Shown: one piece after another, positions 5,370-12,044 of the stretch
Layout: the number at the start of each line of letters is the position of its first letter
Position numbering within the stretch: position 1 is the first letter of the stretch
Source: CAWEHQ01 sp051001995
GTDB taxonomy: Bacteria > Actinomycetota > Thermoleophilia > Solirubrobacterales > Thermoleophilaceae
Assembly: GCA_051001995.1 (NCBI GenBank)
Contig: JBPCMT010000201.1
Coordinates: 1-12,230, forward strand
DNA length: 12,230 nucleotides
Direction of reading: 5' to 3'
Notes under the pieces: model-generated
Seen by the model: the letters and a program-made list of their open reading frames with translations, nothing else
Databases searched by the model: none
What the model was told of the DNA's origin: nothing
Made by a program: the position numbers and the translations under genes

Positions 5370-5426
5370 CGGATACGAAGTTGCGCCTCAGGCAAAAAAG
5401 TTGCGTCAGAGGCAAGTCCGTATCCG
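5370..5426. repeat. 57-bp palindromic element with an internal tandem repeat
   Basis: The outer arms are CGGATACG (5370-5377) and CGTATCCG (5419-5426). Inside are two copies of GTTGCG-nnnn-AGGCAA (5380-5395 and 5400-5415) separated by AAAA. The first copy also pairs with the second (TTG-CG-CCTC with GAGGCAA), so the whole element folds as a two-part imperfect hairpin. It is markedly AT-richer than its surroundings and lies in a 283-bp gene-free stretch between convergent genes. It could be an extragenic repeat (REP/MITE-like), a terminator or a protein-binding array. Confidence 0.6.
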
Positions 5427-5463
5427 AAGCTCGTAGCTCCGGGAAGACTGGCCCCGTCCGAGG

Positions 5464-5501
5464 GGCGAGCCGTTCTTGCGGGCGAGTCGTTTGACGGCGA
5501 G
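5464..5501. repeat. Three GGCGAG direct repeats
   Basis: GGCGAG occurs at 5464-5469, 5481-5486 and 5496-5501, the first two extended as GGCGAGYCGTT. The spacings are 17 and 15 bp. The third copy is the left arm of the 5495-5526 hairpin. The significance is unclear. Confidence 0.35.
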
Positions 5502-5526
5502 CCGCCCGCCCGGCGGGCCCTCGCCG
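5495..5526 (-). terminator. Very stable 14-bp hairpin between convergent DUF488 and MDR genes
   Basis: CGGCGAG (5495-5501) pairs with CTCGCCG (5520-5526), and GCCCGCC (5504-5510) pairs with GGCGGGC (5512-5518). All arms are perfect, with only a small internal loop. It is 50 nt past the MDR stop on the minus strand and can also stop plus-strand readthrough. Confidence 0.55.
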
Positions 5527-5575
5527 GGGAAAGCGATCCTCCGAGCGCCCGCGGCCCCAGCGAAGCGGCGCACCG

Positions 5576-6526
5576 TCAATCGATCGTGAGGGCCAGCTTC
5601 CCCCGGACGCGTCCGGCCTCGAGCCGCTCGTGCGCGTCCGCCGCTCGCTCGAGCGGGAAGGTCTCCTCAATCGGCACCCGGAGGCGACCGTCGTCGAGCA
5701 TCCGGCCAAGCTCCGCGAGTCCCTCGCCGTCCGGCCGGACGAAGACGTAGCGACCGTCGATCGCCCGCTCCCCCAGCAGCTCGGGCGACGGAGGCTCGGC
5801 GATCGACACCAGCCGGCCGCCCTCGCGCAGGGCGTCGACGCTTCGCCGCAGGGTGTCACCTCCGACTGTGTCGAAGACCACGTCGAAGCCGTCGGCGGCC
5901 ATCTCGCGTGACGCGCTCACGAAGTCGTCCTTCGTGTAGTCGATCACGTCGGCCGCGCCCAGGTCGCGCAGGTAGCCGTGCTTCTCCTCGCGCGCGGTGC
6001 CGACCGCCCGCGCGCCAACGGAAGCTGCGATCTGCACCGCGAAGCTGCCCACGCCGCCGGCCGCAGCGTGGATCAGCACCGCTTCGTCCTGCCGCAGCGC
6101 GACAGCTTCCACGAGCGCCTGCCACGCGGTCAGCCCCGCGAGCGGAACCGCGGCGGCCTCGACCATGCCCAGCGAGTCCGGGCGCGGGGCGGCGAAACCC
6201 TCGGGGATCGCGACGTACTCGGCGTACGTGCCCTCGCCGACGAAGTGCTTGCGGCAGTAGGCGAGCACCTCGTCGCCCGGCTCGAAGCCGGTGACCGCCG
6301 GCCCGACCTGCTCGACCACCCCCGCCACATCCCAGCCGGGCACCACCGGGAACACGTGCGGGAAGGCCTCGGCCAGCCCGCCCTCGCGGAGCTTGTAGTC
6401 CACGGGGTTGACGCCGGCGGCGCGGATGCGCACCAGGATCGAGTCGGGGCCGACGCGCGGCGCCGGGAGGTCCATCTCCGTGAGCCTGTCGCGGCCCCCG
6501 AACTCCTCGATCGCGATCGCTCGCAT
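5576..6526 (-). CDS. Zinc-independent MDR oxidoreductase, quinone oxidoreductase-like
   Basis: A 316-aa NADP(H)-dependent medium-chain reductase of the quinone oxidoreductase branch. Residues 1-125 form the GroES-like domain with GVNPVDYKLREG (38-49), VPGWDVAGVVEQVG (62-75) and FEPGDEVLA (81-89). Residues 126-285 are the Rossmann domain with the nucleotide loop AAGGVGSFAVQIA (155-167) and a DVVFDTVGG segment (215-223). The zinc-binding cysteines of alcohol dehydrogenases are absent. This family reduces quinones or enones; the real substrate cannot be told from sequence. The protein is cytosolic, and its length is normal. ATG 6526 gives the typical MRAIAIEEFGG start, but no good ribosome site precedes it. 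It is divergent from the CADD-like gene and followed by a strong hairpin. Confidence 0.93.
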   Translation of the reverse strand: MRAIAIEEFGGRDRLTEMDLPAPRVGPDSILVRIRAAGVNPVDYKLREGGLAEAFPHVFPVVPGWDVAGVVEQVGPAVTGFEPGDEVLAYCRKHFVGEGTYAEYVAIPEGFAAPRPDSLGMVEAAAVPLAGLTAWQALVEAVALRQDEAVLIHAAAGGVGSFAVQIAASVGARAVGTAREEKHGYLRDLGAADVIDYTKDDFVSASREMAADGFDVVFDTVGGDTLRRSVDALREGGRLVSIAEPPSPELLGERAIDGRYVFVRPDGEGLAELGRMLDDGRLRVPIEETFPLERAADAHERLEAGRVRGKLALTID

Positions 6527-6611
6527 GGCCAGCCAGTACCCCCGCCCCAGCGTGGCGAAACGGCCGCCAGCGCACGCTGCGGGCCAACCGACGCTCAGAC
6601 CCCAGCGCGGG

Positions 6612-6617
6612 TAGGAT
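6612..6617 (+). promoter_or_regulatory. Candidate -10 (TAGGAT) for the CADD-like gene
   Basis: TAGGAT is the same hexamer found before the IMPase gene. A start about 7 nt downstream would give a leader of roughly 34 nt containing the AGAGGA ribosome site. The ATG inside this hexamer (6616) is therefore unlikely to be the translation start. No clear -35 is seen. Confidence 0.4.
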
Positions 6618-6657
6618 GCTTCGCTTCGCCGCCCCCGACTGGAGAGGAACCTCGACC

Positions 6658-7296
6658 GTGGACCTCTTTCGCCGCCTCGACGACGCGCGCGAGCGCTGGA
6701 ACGTGCTCCGCCACCCCTTCTACCACCGCTGGAGCGCCGGCGAGCTGAGCGCCGAGGAGCTCGCCTTCTACGCCGGCGAGTACCGGCACGCCGTCGTGGC
6801 GCTGGCCGAGGCCTCGGAGGCGGCCGCCGACGCCTGCGAGCGCGACCTGAGGGACGAGCTTCTGGCGCACGCGCGCGAGGAGCGCGCCCACGTCGAGCTC
6901 TGGGACCGCTTCGCCGGCGAGCTCGACGCCGAGATCGACCGTGAGCCGCTCGAGGAGACGATCGAGTGCGCGCGCGCGTGGGGCGCCGCGTCGAGCTCGC
7001 TGGAGGGCCTCGCGGTGCTCTACGCCGTCGAGGCCAATCAGCCGGCGATCTCCGAGACGAAGCTTGCCGGCCTGACCGAGCACTACGGGCTTGCGGTCGA
7101 GAGTCCCGCCACCGCCTACTTCACGCTCCACGCCGAGCGCGACCACGAGCACGCCGCCCACTCGCGGACCCTGCTCGAGGAGCGCCTGGCTGACGTGGAC
7201 GCGGATCGCCTGACGGCGCTCGCCGAGTCCGCGCTCGAGGGTAACTGGCGGCTGCTCGACGGAGTCGAGCAGCGCTTTCAGGGCCGGCCGAGCTAG
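6658..7296 (+). CDS. CADD-like heme-oxygenase-fold diiron protein, possible pABA synthase
   Basis: A 212-aa TenA/PqqC-type helical protein resembling Chlamydia CADD by eye (HPFYHRWSAGELSAEEL). CADD makes para-aminobenzoate for folate from its own tyrosine side chain. Aligned from memory, all six CADD metal ligands have counterparts: E74 (E81), H78 (H88), E125 (E142), H158 (H174), D162 (D178) and H165 (H181). The sacrificial Y27 corresponds to Y22 and the amino donor K152 to K135, with E-to-K and HxxxDxxH spacings identical. CADD Y141 is not kept (V124), and the E74-H78 loop is three residues shorter. GTG 6658 is chosen because AGAGGA (6643-6648) lies 9 nt upstream. An alternative is another heme-oxygenase-like diiron oxidase. 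The stop overlaps that of the convergent HAD gene. Confidence 0.85.
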   Translation: MDLFRRLDDARERWNVLRHPFYHRWSAGELSAEELAFYAGEYRHAVVALAEASEAAADACERDLRDELLAHAREERAHVELWDRFAGELDAEIDREPLEETIECARAWGAASSSLEGLAVLYAVEANQPAISETKLAGLTEHYGLAVESPATAYFTLHAERDHEHAAHSRTLLEERLADVDADRLTALAESALEGNWRLLDGVEQRFQGRPS

Positions 7297-7958
7297 CCGG
7301 CGGTCAGCGCGGGTAGCTCGTCCAGCCGCCCGCGCAGCTCGTCGAGCGACTCGAACACCGCGCTCGCGCCGGCCTCGCGCAGCTCGGCGTCGGCGAAGCC
7401 GCCGGTCAGGACCGCGAGCGTGGGGATGCCCGCCCGCCCGGCGGCGATGCAGTCCCAGGTCGAGTCGCCCACCATGAACGCTCCCTTCGAGTCGCCGGCG
7501 TTCGCCCGCTCGAGCGCGGCCCGGACGAGGTCCGGCGCGGGCTTGGTGGCGTCGACGTCGGCCTGCGTCGTCCACGCGTGCGCGAGCTCGCGCGCGTCGA
7601 GCAGGTCGATGTAGTGCTCCACCTCGTCCGGCTTGGCCGAGCTGGCGAGGACGACGTCGTGGTCGCGGTCGCGCAGGTCCACGATCAGGTCGCGCGCGGC
7701 GTCCATCGGCTCGACCTCGGCGATCAGCTCGGAGTAGAGGTCCTTTTCGTCCGAGCGAATCTCCTCCCCGACCTCTTCCTCGGTGTTCTCACCGCAGAGC
7801 GCGGTCACGAGCTGGTCGCCGCCCATGCCGATGTGGCGGTGGATGCGCCAGACCGGCAGCAGGATGTCGTGGCGCCGGAACGCGCGGTGCCAGGCGATCG
7901 CGTGGTGGTAGTTCGTGTCCACCAGCGTCCCGTCGATGTCGAGGATCGCCGCCGCCAC
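7293..7958 (-). CDS. HAD-family phosphatase, phosphoglycolate-phosphatase-like
   Basis: A 221-aa haloacid-dehalogenase hydrolase of subfamily IA. Motif I is DIDGTLVDT (7-15; nucleophile D7, acid/base D9). Motif II is SSAK (106-109), followed by the conserved K139, and motif III/IV is GDSTWD (164-169). Residues 16-85 form a helical cap. This class dephosphorylates small metabolites such as phosphoglycolate or sugar phosphates; the substrate is not evident. The GTG at 7958 is used because motif I follows at once and the nearby ATG is out of frame. It begins 12 nt after the IMPase stop on the same strand, so the two phosphatases probably form an operon. Its TAG shares CTAG with the convergent CADD-like gene. 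Confidence 0.92.
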   Translation of the reverse strand: MAAAILDIDGTLVDTNYHHAIAWHRAFRRHDILLPVWRIHRHIGMGGDQLVTALCGENTEEEVGEEIRSDEKDLYSELIAEVEPMDAARDLIVDLRDRDHDVVLASSAKPDEVEHYIDLLDARELAHAWTTQADVDATKPAPDLVRAALERANAGDSKGAFMVGDSTWDCIAAGRAGIPTLAVLTGGFADAELREAGASAVFESLDELRGRLDELPALTAG

Positions 7959-7970
7959 GCCGCCATGCTG

Positions 7971-8807
7971 TCACGGCAGCTCCGCGAGCAGCACGCCGAG
8001 CGTCTCGTGGTCGCGCGCGGCCACCACGCGCGAGCGCATGGCGAGGTCGAGCGACGCCGAGAGGCGCCCGTCGCCGGCGTCCGGGAAGGCCACCGCACCG
8101 CCCACCTCGCGCACGACGAGCTGGCCGGCGGCGGCATCCACCGACCGGCAGGCAGCGAGGCTCAGCATCGCGTCGAGCCTGCCGCTCGCGACGTGGCAGA
8201 GGTGCAGCGCGATCGAGCCCAGCGCGCGCAGCCGGCGTGCGCCCGTGGCCTGGAGCGCCGGCGCCGCGGCTGCCACGAGCCGCGGCGTGGCCGAGTCGAC
8301 GCCGAGCAGCTCGATTTCCGACCCCGCTTCGAGCGCGGGCAGCGGCTGGCCGCGCAGGAAGGCGCCGTCGCCGCGACGCGCCCACCACTCCTCGCCATTC
8401 GCCAGGTCGGCCACGAAGCCCATCTCGACATCCGCCAGCGTGGCGCCGCCGGCGATCGCGATCGAGAGCCCGAACATCGGCAGGCCGCGCTTGGCGTTGA
8501 GCGACCCGTCGATCGGATCGATCACGACGTGCACCGGCCCGCCGCCGGCGAGCATCACGTGCCCCCGCTCCTCGGAGACGGCGGTGACCGGCGCGCCGAG
8601 CTCCTCGAGCTCCGCGAAGACCGCGTCCTCGGCGGCGCCGTCGATCGCGAGCGTCATGTCGCCGCCCTGGCCGCGCCCGGTCGTCCGTGCTCGCTCCGCA
8701 GTGTCCGGACGGCGCCGGAGCTCGTCCTCGACTGAACGGGCAGAGCGCCGGCAGAGGGCGAGCCAGTCCGCCTCGAGGACCTCCGCGACATCCCGGTCCG
8801 GGGTCAT
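7971..8807 (-). CDS. Inositol monophosphatase family phosphatase
   Basis: A 278-aa Mg-dependent phosphatase of the IMPase/FBPase/CysQ superfamily. Metal-site motifs are visible in order: DMTLAIDGAAED (50-61), SEERG with E79/E80 (78-82), DPIDGS (97-102) and the C-terminal RSVDAAAGQLVVREVGG (221-237), where D224 is the last ligand and the usual W is replaced by S-V. Candidate substrates are inositol phosphates, histidinol phosphate or 3'-phosphoadenosine phosphate; the sequence does not decide. No Shine-Dalgarno precedes ATG 8807. TAGGAT (8822-8817) lies 9 nt upstream, suggesting a leaderless mRNA. The HAD phosphatase gene is immediately downstream, and the helicase gene is divergent across a 22-bp gap. 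Confidence 0.92.
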   Translation of the reverse strand: MTPDRDVAEVLEADWLALCRRSARSVEDELRRRPDTAERARTTGRGQGGDMTLAIDGAAEDAVFAELEELGAPVTAVSEERGHVMLAGGGPVHVVIDPIDGSLNAKRGLPMFGLSIAIAGGATLADVEMGFVADLANGEEWWARRGDGAFLRGQPLPALEAGSEIELLGVDSATPRLVAAAAPALQATGARRLRALGSIALHLCHVASGRLDAMLSLAACRSVDAAAGQLVVREVGGAVAFPDAGDGRLSASLDLAMRSRVVAARDHETLGVLLAELP

Positions 8808-8829
8808 GCCGAGCGTATCCTAGGCCCGC
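8808..8829. promoter_or_regulatory. 22-bp divergent promoter with overlapping opposed -10 elements
   Basis: The plus strand carries TATCCT (8816-8821), 8 nt before the helicase ATG. The minus strand carries TAGGAT (8822-8817), 9 nt before the IMPase ATG. The two hexamers overlap by five bases around CCTAGG. Neither gene has a Shine-Dalgarno, and the distances place both transcription starts at or next to the start codon, so both mRNAs are probably leaderless. -35 regions would lie inside the opposite coding sequences and are not recognisable. Confidence 0.5.
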
Positions 8830-11800
8830 ATGTCGCGTGCCCTGGACGGCCTGAACGAGTCGCAGCTGGCGGCCGTCACCCACCGGGGCGGGCCGCTGCT
8901 GGTGGTGGGCGGCGCGGGCACCGGAAAGACCCACTCGCTGGCGCGCCGCTTTCTCTGGCTGGTCGAGCAGGGGACGTCGCCGGACGCGGTCCTCGCCCTG
9001 ACCTTCTCCACCGCCGCGGCGACCGAGATGCGCGTGGTGCTCGAGACGCTGATCGACGGCCCCTACGAGGACCTGTCGATATCCACCTTCCACGGCTTTG
9101 CCGCTGGATTGCTGCGCGACGAGGCGCTCGAGATCGGCCTCGACCCGTCGCTCGAGGCGGTGACGCCGGCCGACCGAGTCGCGCTGATGGTGGAGCGAAT
9201 CGACGACCTGCCCCTGCGCCACCACGAGATTCGCGGCAACCCCGGGCCGCTGGTGGCGAGCTTCGTGTCGCGCATCGACCGGCTGAAGGACGAGATGGTG
9301 GCCGCCGAGGATTTTCGTCGCTACGCGGAGGCGCTCGCCGCCGAGGCGCGCGCAGGCAACGGTGGCGACGCCCTGCGCGCCCGCGCCGCCCGCGAGGTCG
9401 AGTTCGCCGAGGTCTACGCGCGCCACGACCGCCTGCTCGCCGAGTCGGGCGCGCTCGACTTCGGCGACCTGATCGTGCTGGGCTGCCGGCTCCTGCACGA
9501 GCGCCCGCACGTACGCGAGCGGCTCGCGGGTCGCTTCGCGCACGTGCTGGTGGACGAGTACCAGGACACGAACTTTGCCCAGGCGGCCTTGCTCGGGCTG
9601 CTGGCGCAGGAGAACGGGAACGTGACCGTGGCCGGCGACGACGATCAGGCGATCCATCGCTTCCGCGGCGCCTCGGCCAAGAACCTGCTCGACTTCGAGC
9701 GCGAGCAGCCGGGGGCGCGGGTCGTGCGGCTCGAGCGCAGCCACCGGTCCGGGCGGCGCATCCTGCGCGCGGCGGGCGCGGTGGTGGAGCCGATCGAGGG
9801 TCGAATCGGCAAGCGCCTGCGTAGCGGCGCCGGCGGCTCGGTCAGCTTCTGGCGCTGCCGCTCGGAGCGAGCCCAGGCGCAGGCGGCCGCCCGCGAGGCG
9901 GAGCGGCTGGTGGCCGCCGGCGTCCCGCCCGGCGAGATCTGCGTGCTTGTCCGGTCGGTGAAGGCGGACGGCGCGATCGTCGGGTCCGCGCTCGAGGAGC
10001 GCGCGCTGCCGCATCGGCTCGCGGGAGCGGCGGCCTATTTCCAGCGCGCCGAGGTGCGCGACGCGCTGGCCTGGCTGCGGCTGCTCGCCGACCCCGGCGA
10101 CTCGGGCGCGGTCGTGCGTGCGCTGTCGCGGCCGCCGGTCGAGCTGCGCGCAGTGGACATCGCGCGCCTGACGCAGCTCGCCCGTCGCCGCAAGCTCGAC
10201 ATGGTGGCGGCGGTACGGGCGGCGTGCGAGGGGCCGCAGCTCTCGCCGGAGGGACGCGAGCGTGCTCGCGCCTTCCTCAGCCTGCACCGTGCCGCGCAGC
10301 GCGCGTTCGACGAGATGCGTCCCGATGCGTTCGTCCACCGTCTCGTGGAGCGCATCGGGCTGCGCCGCCAGCAGCTCTTCGCCGCCCAGGCCGAGACCGT
10401 CGAGCGGCTGGTGAACATCGCCAAGCTCTCCGATCTCGCGGCGAGCTACATGCGACGCGAGCCGTCGGCAACCGCGCGCGACTTCGCGCGTTATCTGGCG
10501 GCGGTGGCCGAGGCCGGCCTGCGCGAGGAGGAGGCCGCCCCGGCGGGCGTGCCGGAGGCGGTGCAGGTGATGACGATGCACTCCGCGAAGGGGCTCGAGT
10601 TCGACCACGTCCTCGTTCTCGGGCTCGGCGCCGGGCGGATGCCGGGGGCGCCGAGGCGGGGCGATCCGGCGGTGCCGGCGGAGCTGTTGCGGGAATCGCT
10701 CCCGGCGGACGACCGGTCGGCCCACGACGCCGGGATGCGCCGCCTCCTGCACGTCGCCATGACCCGCGCACGCAGGCGGCTGGTTCTCGCCTGGGACGAG
10801 CAGGCGGAGGGCGGGGACGCGCGCCCCTCGCGCTTCTACGAGGAGGCCCGCGTGGCCGTGGGCGCGGAGGAGGAGCTCTTCGAGGAGGAGCTCTTCGGCC
10901 CCGGCGAGGGACTTCACTCGAGCTTTCGCATGATGCGCGACGAGCTGCTGGACACGGTCGCCGAAGTCGGGGGGCGGCTGGGCGAGATGCGCCTCGACAC
11001 CTACCTCGACGTCTCCCGGGGGGTGGCCCGCTACCTCGAGCTCGTCAAGATCGCGGCGCTGATCGAGCGCGCCAAGGCCGGTCAGGCGGCCGCGGAGGCG
11101 CTGCCCGAGGTCAACGAGCTGCTGCTCCAGGCGGCGGCACCCGAGCAGCGCGACGCCTTTCTGGCGTCGGCGCTCGACGGCTACCTGCGCGACGCCGAGG
11201 CGAGCGGTGACGCGGGCACCCGGCAGCCGGTGCGGGCACCGGAGCCGTCGCTCGAGTCGTTCATCCCGCGCCGGGGAGAGGGGCTGATGCTGTCGGCCTC
11301 GGACCTCGAGACCTACCGGCTGTGCCCGCTCAAGTACAAGTTCGCGCGCGTCTTTCGGATCCCGCAGGAGCCGAGCATCAACCAACGCTTCGGGATCGTC
11401 GTGCATCAGGTGCTCGAGCGCTTCCACTCGCAGGGCGAGGGCTCGCTCGACACGCTGATGGACCTCTTCGAGGCGAGCTGGCGGCGCAGCGGCTTCGGCG
11501 ACTCGAACGACGACGTCCAATTCCGCCGGCGCGCCGTCGGCGCTCTGCGCCGCTACCACGAGCGCGAATCAGAGCGAGACTCCGAGCCGGTGGCGTTCGA
11601 GCGCAGCTTCGCGTTCAAGCTCGGCCCGCATCTGCTGCGGGGCCGGGTCGATCGAGTCGACCGCCACCCCGACGGGAGTTACGAGCTGATCGACTACAAG
11701 ACCGGCAAGCCGAAGTCCGCGCTGGAGCTGCGTGAGGACGTGCAGCTGTCGCTCTATCAGATGGGTGCCCGCGCGTCGTGGGACATGGAGACCTCGGCGC

Positions 11801-11991
11801 AGAGCTACTACTACGTGCTGGACGCGGAGAAGGTTCCGGTCGAGCACTCCGCGGAGGAGCTCGATCGAGTGCGGGGCGCGGTGGCGGACATCGCGCGCGG
11901 CATCGCCGCCCAGGAGTTCGAGCCGACCCCCTCGTACGAGATCTGCTCGTTCTGCGACTACCGCATCATCTGCCCGGCTGCGGAGACGTAG
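8830..11991 (+). CDS. UvrD-like helicase fused to Fe-S RecB-family nuclease (AdnA/AdnB-like)
   Basis: A 1053-aa DNA end-processing motor-nuclease. The SF1A helicase motifs are all intact: LNESQLAAV with Q12, GGAGTGKT (27-34), TFSTAAATEM (58-67), VDEYQD (241-246), GDDDQAIHRFRGA (269-281), LERSHRS (301-307), MTMHSAKGLEFDHV (581-594) and LLHVAMTRAR (639-648). The C-terminal 230 residues are a RecB/Cas4-type nuclease with H859, D941, D955 and K957 of LIDYKTGK. C832, C1039, C1042 and C1048 (CSFCDYRIICP) should hold a 4Fe-4S cluster as in AddB and AdnAB. Size and layout match mycobacterial AdnA/AdnB, which pair in break resection and are encoded side by side; no partner gene is adjacent here. The ATG is preceded by TATCCT at 8 nt and no Shine-Dalgarno, so it is probably leaderless. 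A hairpin follows the stop. Confidence 0.93.
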   Translation: MSRALDGLNESQLAAVTHRGGPLLVVGGAGTGKTHSLARRFLWLVEQGTSPDAVLALTFSTAAATEMRVVLETLIDGPYEDLSISTFHGFAAGLLRDEALEIGLDPSLEAVTPADRVALMVERIDDLPLRHHEIRGNPGPLVASFVSRIDRLKDEMVAAEDFRRYAEALAAEARAGNGGDALRARAAREVEFAEVYARHDRLLAESGALDFGDLIVLGCRLLHERPHVRERLAGRFAHVLVDEYQDTNFAQAALLGLLAQENGNVTVAGDDDQAIHRFRGASAKNLLDFEREQPGARVVRLERSHRSGRRILRAAGAVVEPIEGRIGKRLRSGAGGSVSFWRCRSERAQAQAAAREAERLVAAGVPPGEICVLVRSVKADGAIVGSALEERALPHRLAGAAAYFQRAEVRDALAWLRLLADPGDSGAVVRALSRPPVELRAVDIARLTQLARRRKLDMVAAVRAACEGPQLSPEGRERARAFLSLHRAAQRAFDEMRPDAFVHRLVERIGLRRQQLFAAQAETVERLVNIAKLSDLAASYMRREPSATARDFARYLAAVAEAGLREEEAAPAGVPEAVQVMTMHSAKGLEFDHVLVLGLGAGRMPGAPRRGDPAVPAELLRESLPADDRSAHDAGMRRLLHVAMTRARRRLVLAWDEQAEGGDARPSRFYEEARVAVGAEEELFEEELFGPGEGLHSSFRMMRDELLDTVAEVGGRLGEMRLDTYLDVSRGVARYLELVKIAALIERAKAGQAAAEALPEVNELLLQAAAPEQRDAFLASALDGYLRDAEASGDAGTRQPVRAPEPSLESFIPRRGEGLMLSASDLETYRLCPLKYKFARVFRIPQEPSINQRFGIVVHQVLERFHSQGEGSLDTLMDLFEASWRRSGFGDSNDDVQFRRRAVGALRRYHERESERDSEPVAFERSFAFKLGPHLLRGRVDRVDRHPDGSYELIDYKTGKPKSALELREDVQLSLYQMGARASWDMETSAQSYYYVLDAEKVPVEHSAEELDRVRGAVADIARGIAAQEFEPTPSYEICSFCDYRIICPAAET

Positions 11992-12014
11992 TGAGGCCGC
12001 CGAGCCGTCCCGTG

Positions 12015-12040
12015 CGCGCCACCCCCGAAGGGGCGGCGCG
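12015..12040 (+). terminator. Hairpin terminator after the helicase-nuclease gene
   Basis: CGCGCC (12015-12020) pairs with GGCGCG (12035-12040) and CCCC (12022-12025) pairs with GGGG (12030-12033) around a CGAA tetraloop, with one A/C mismatch. It starts 23 nt past the helicase stop. There is no T tract. It probably also serves the convergent gene that enters from the right. Confidence 0.6.
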
Positions 12041-12044
12041 GTGG

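Noticed and set aside
5464..5501. GGCGAG repeats as a CRISPR or iteron array
   Set aside because: There are only three 6-mers with unequal spacing, no spacer-like units and no cas or replication gene nearby.
5293..5575. A small protein or tRNA in the gene-free stretch
   Set aside because: I found no start with a ribosome site, no coding-like translation and no cloverleaf; only repeats and hairpins are visible.
6616..6657. ATG 6616 as start of the CADD-like protein
   Set aside because: This ATG overlaps the candidate -10 TAGGAT and has no ribosome site. GTG 6658 has AGAGGA at 9 nt and the CADD similarity begins after it.
7789..11559. Minus-strand open frame of 1256 codons antisense to the helicase-nuclease
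   Set aside because: The opposite strand encodes a full set of helicase and nuclease motifs. The antisense translation is Arg/Leu/His-rich without family motifs, which is the normal shadow in very GC-rich DNA.
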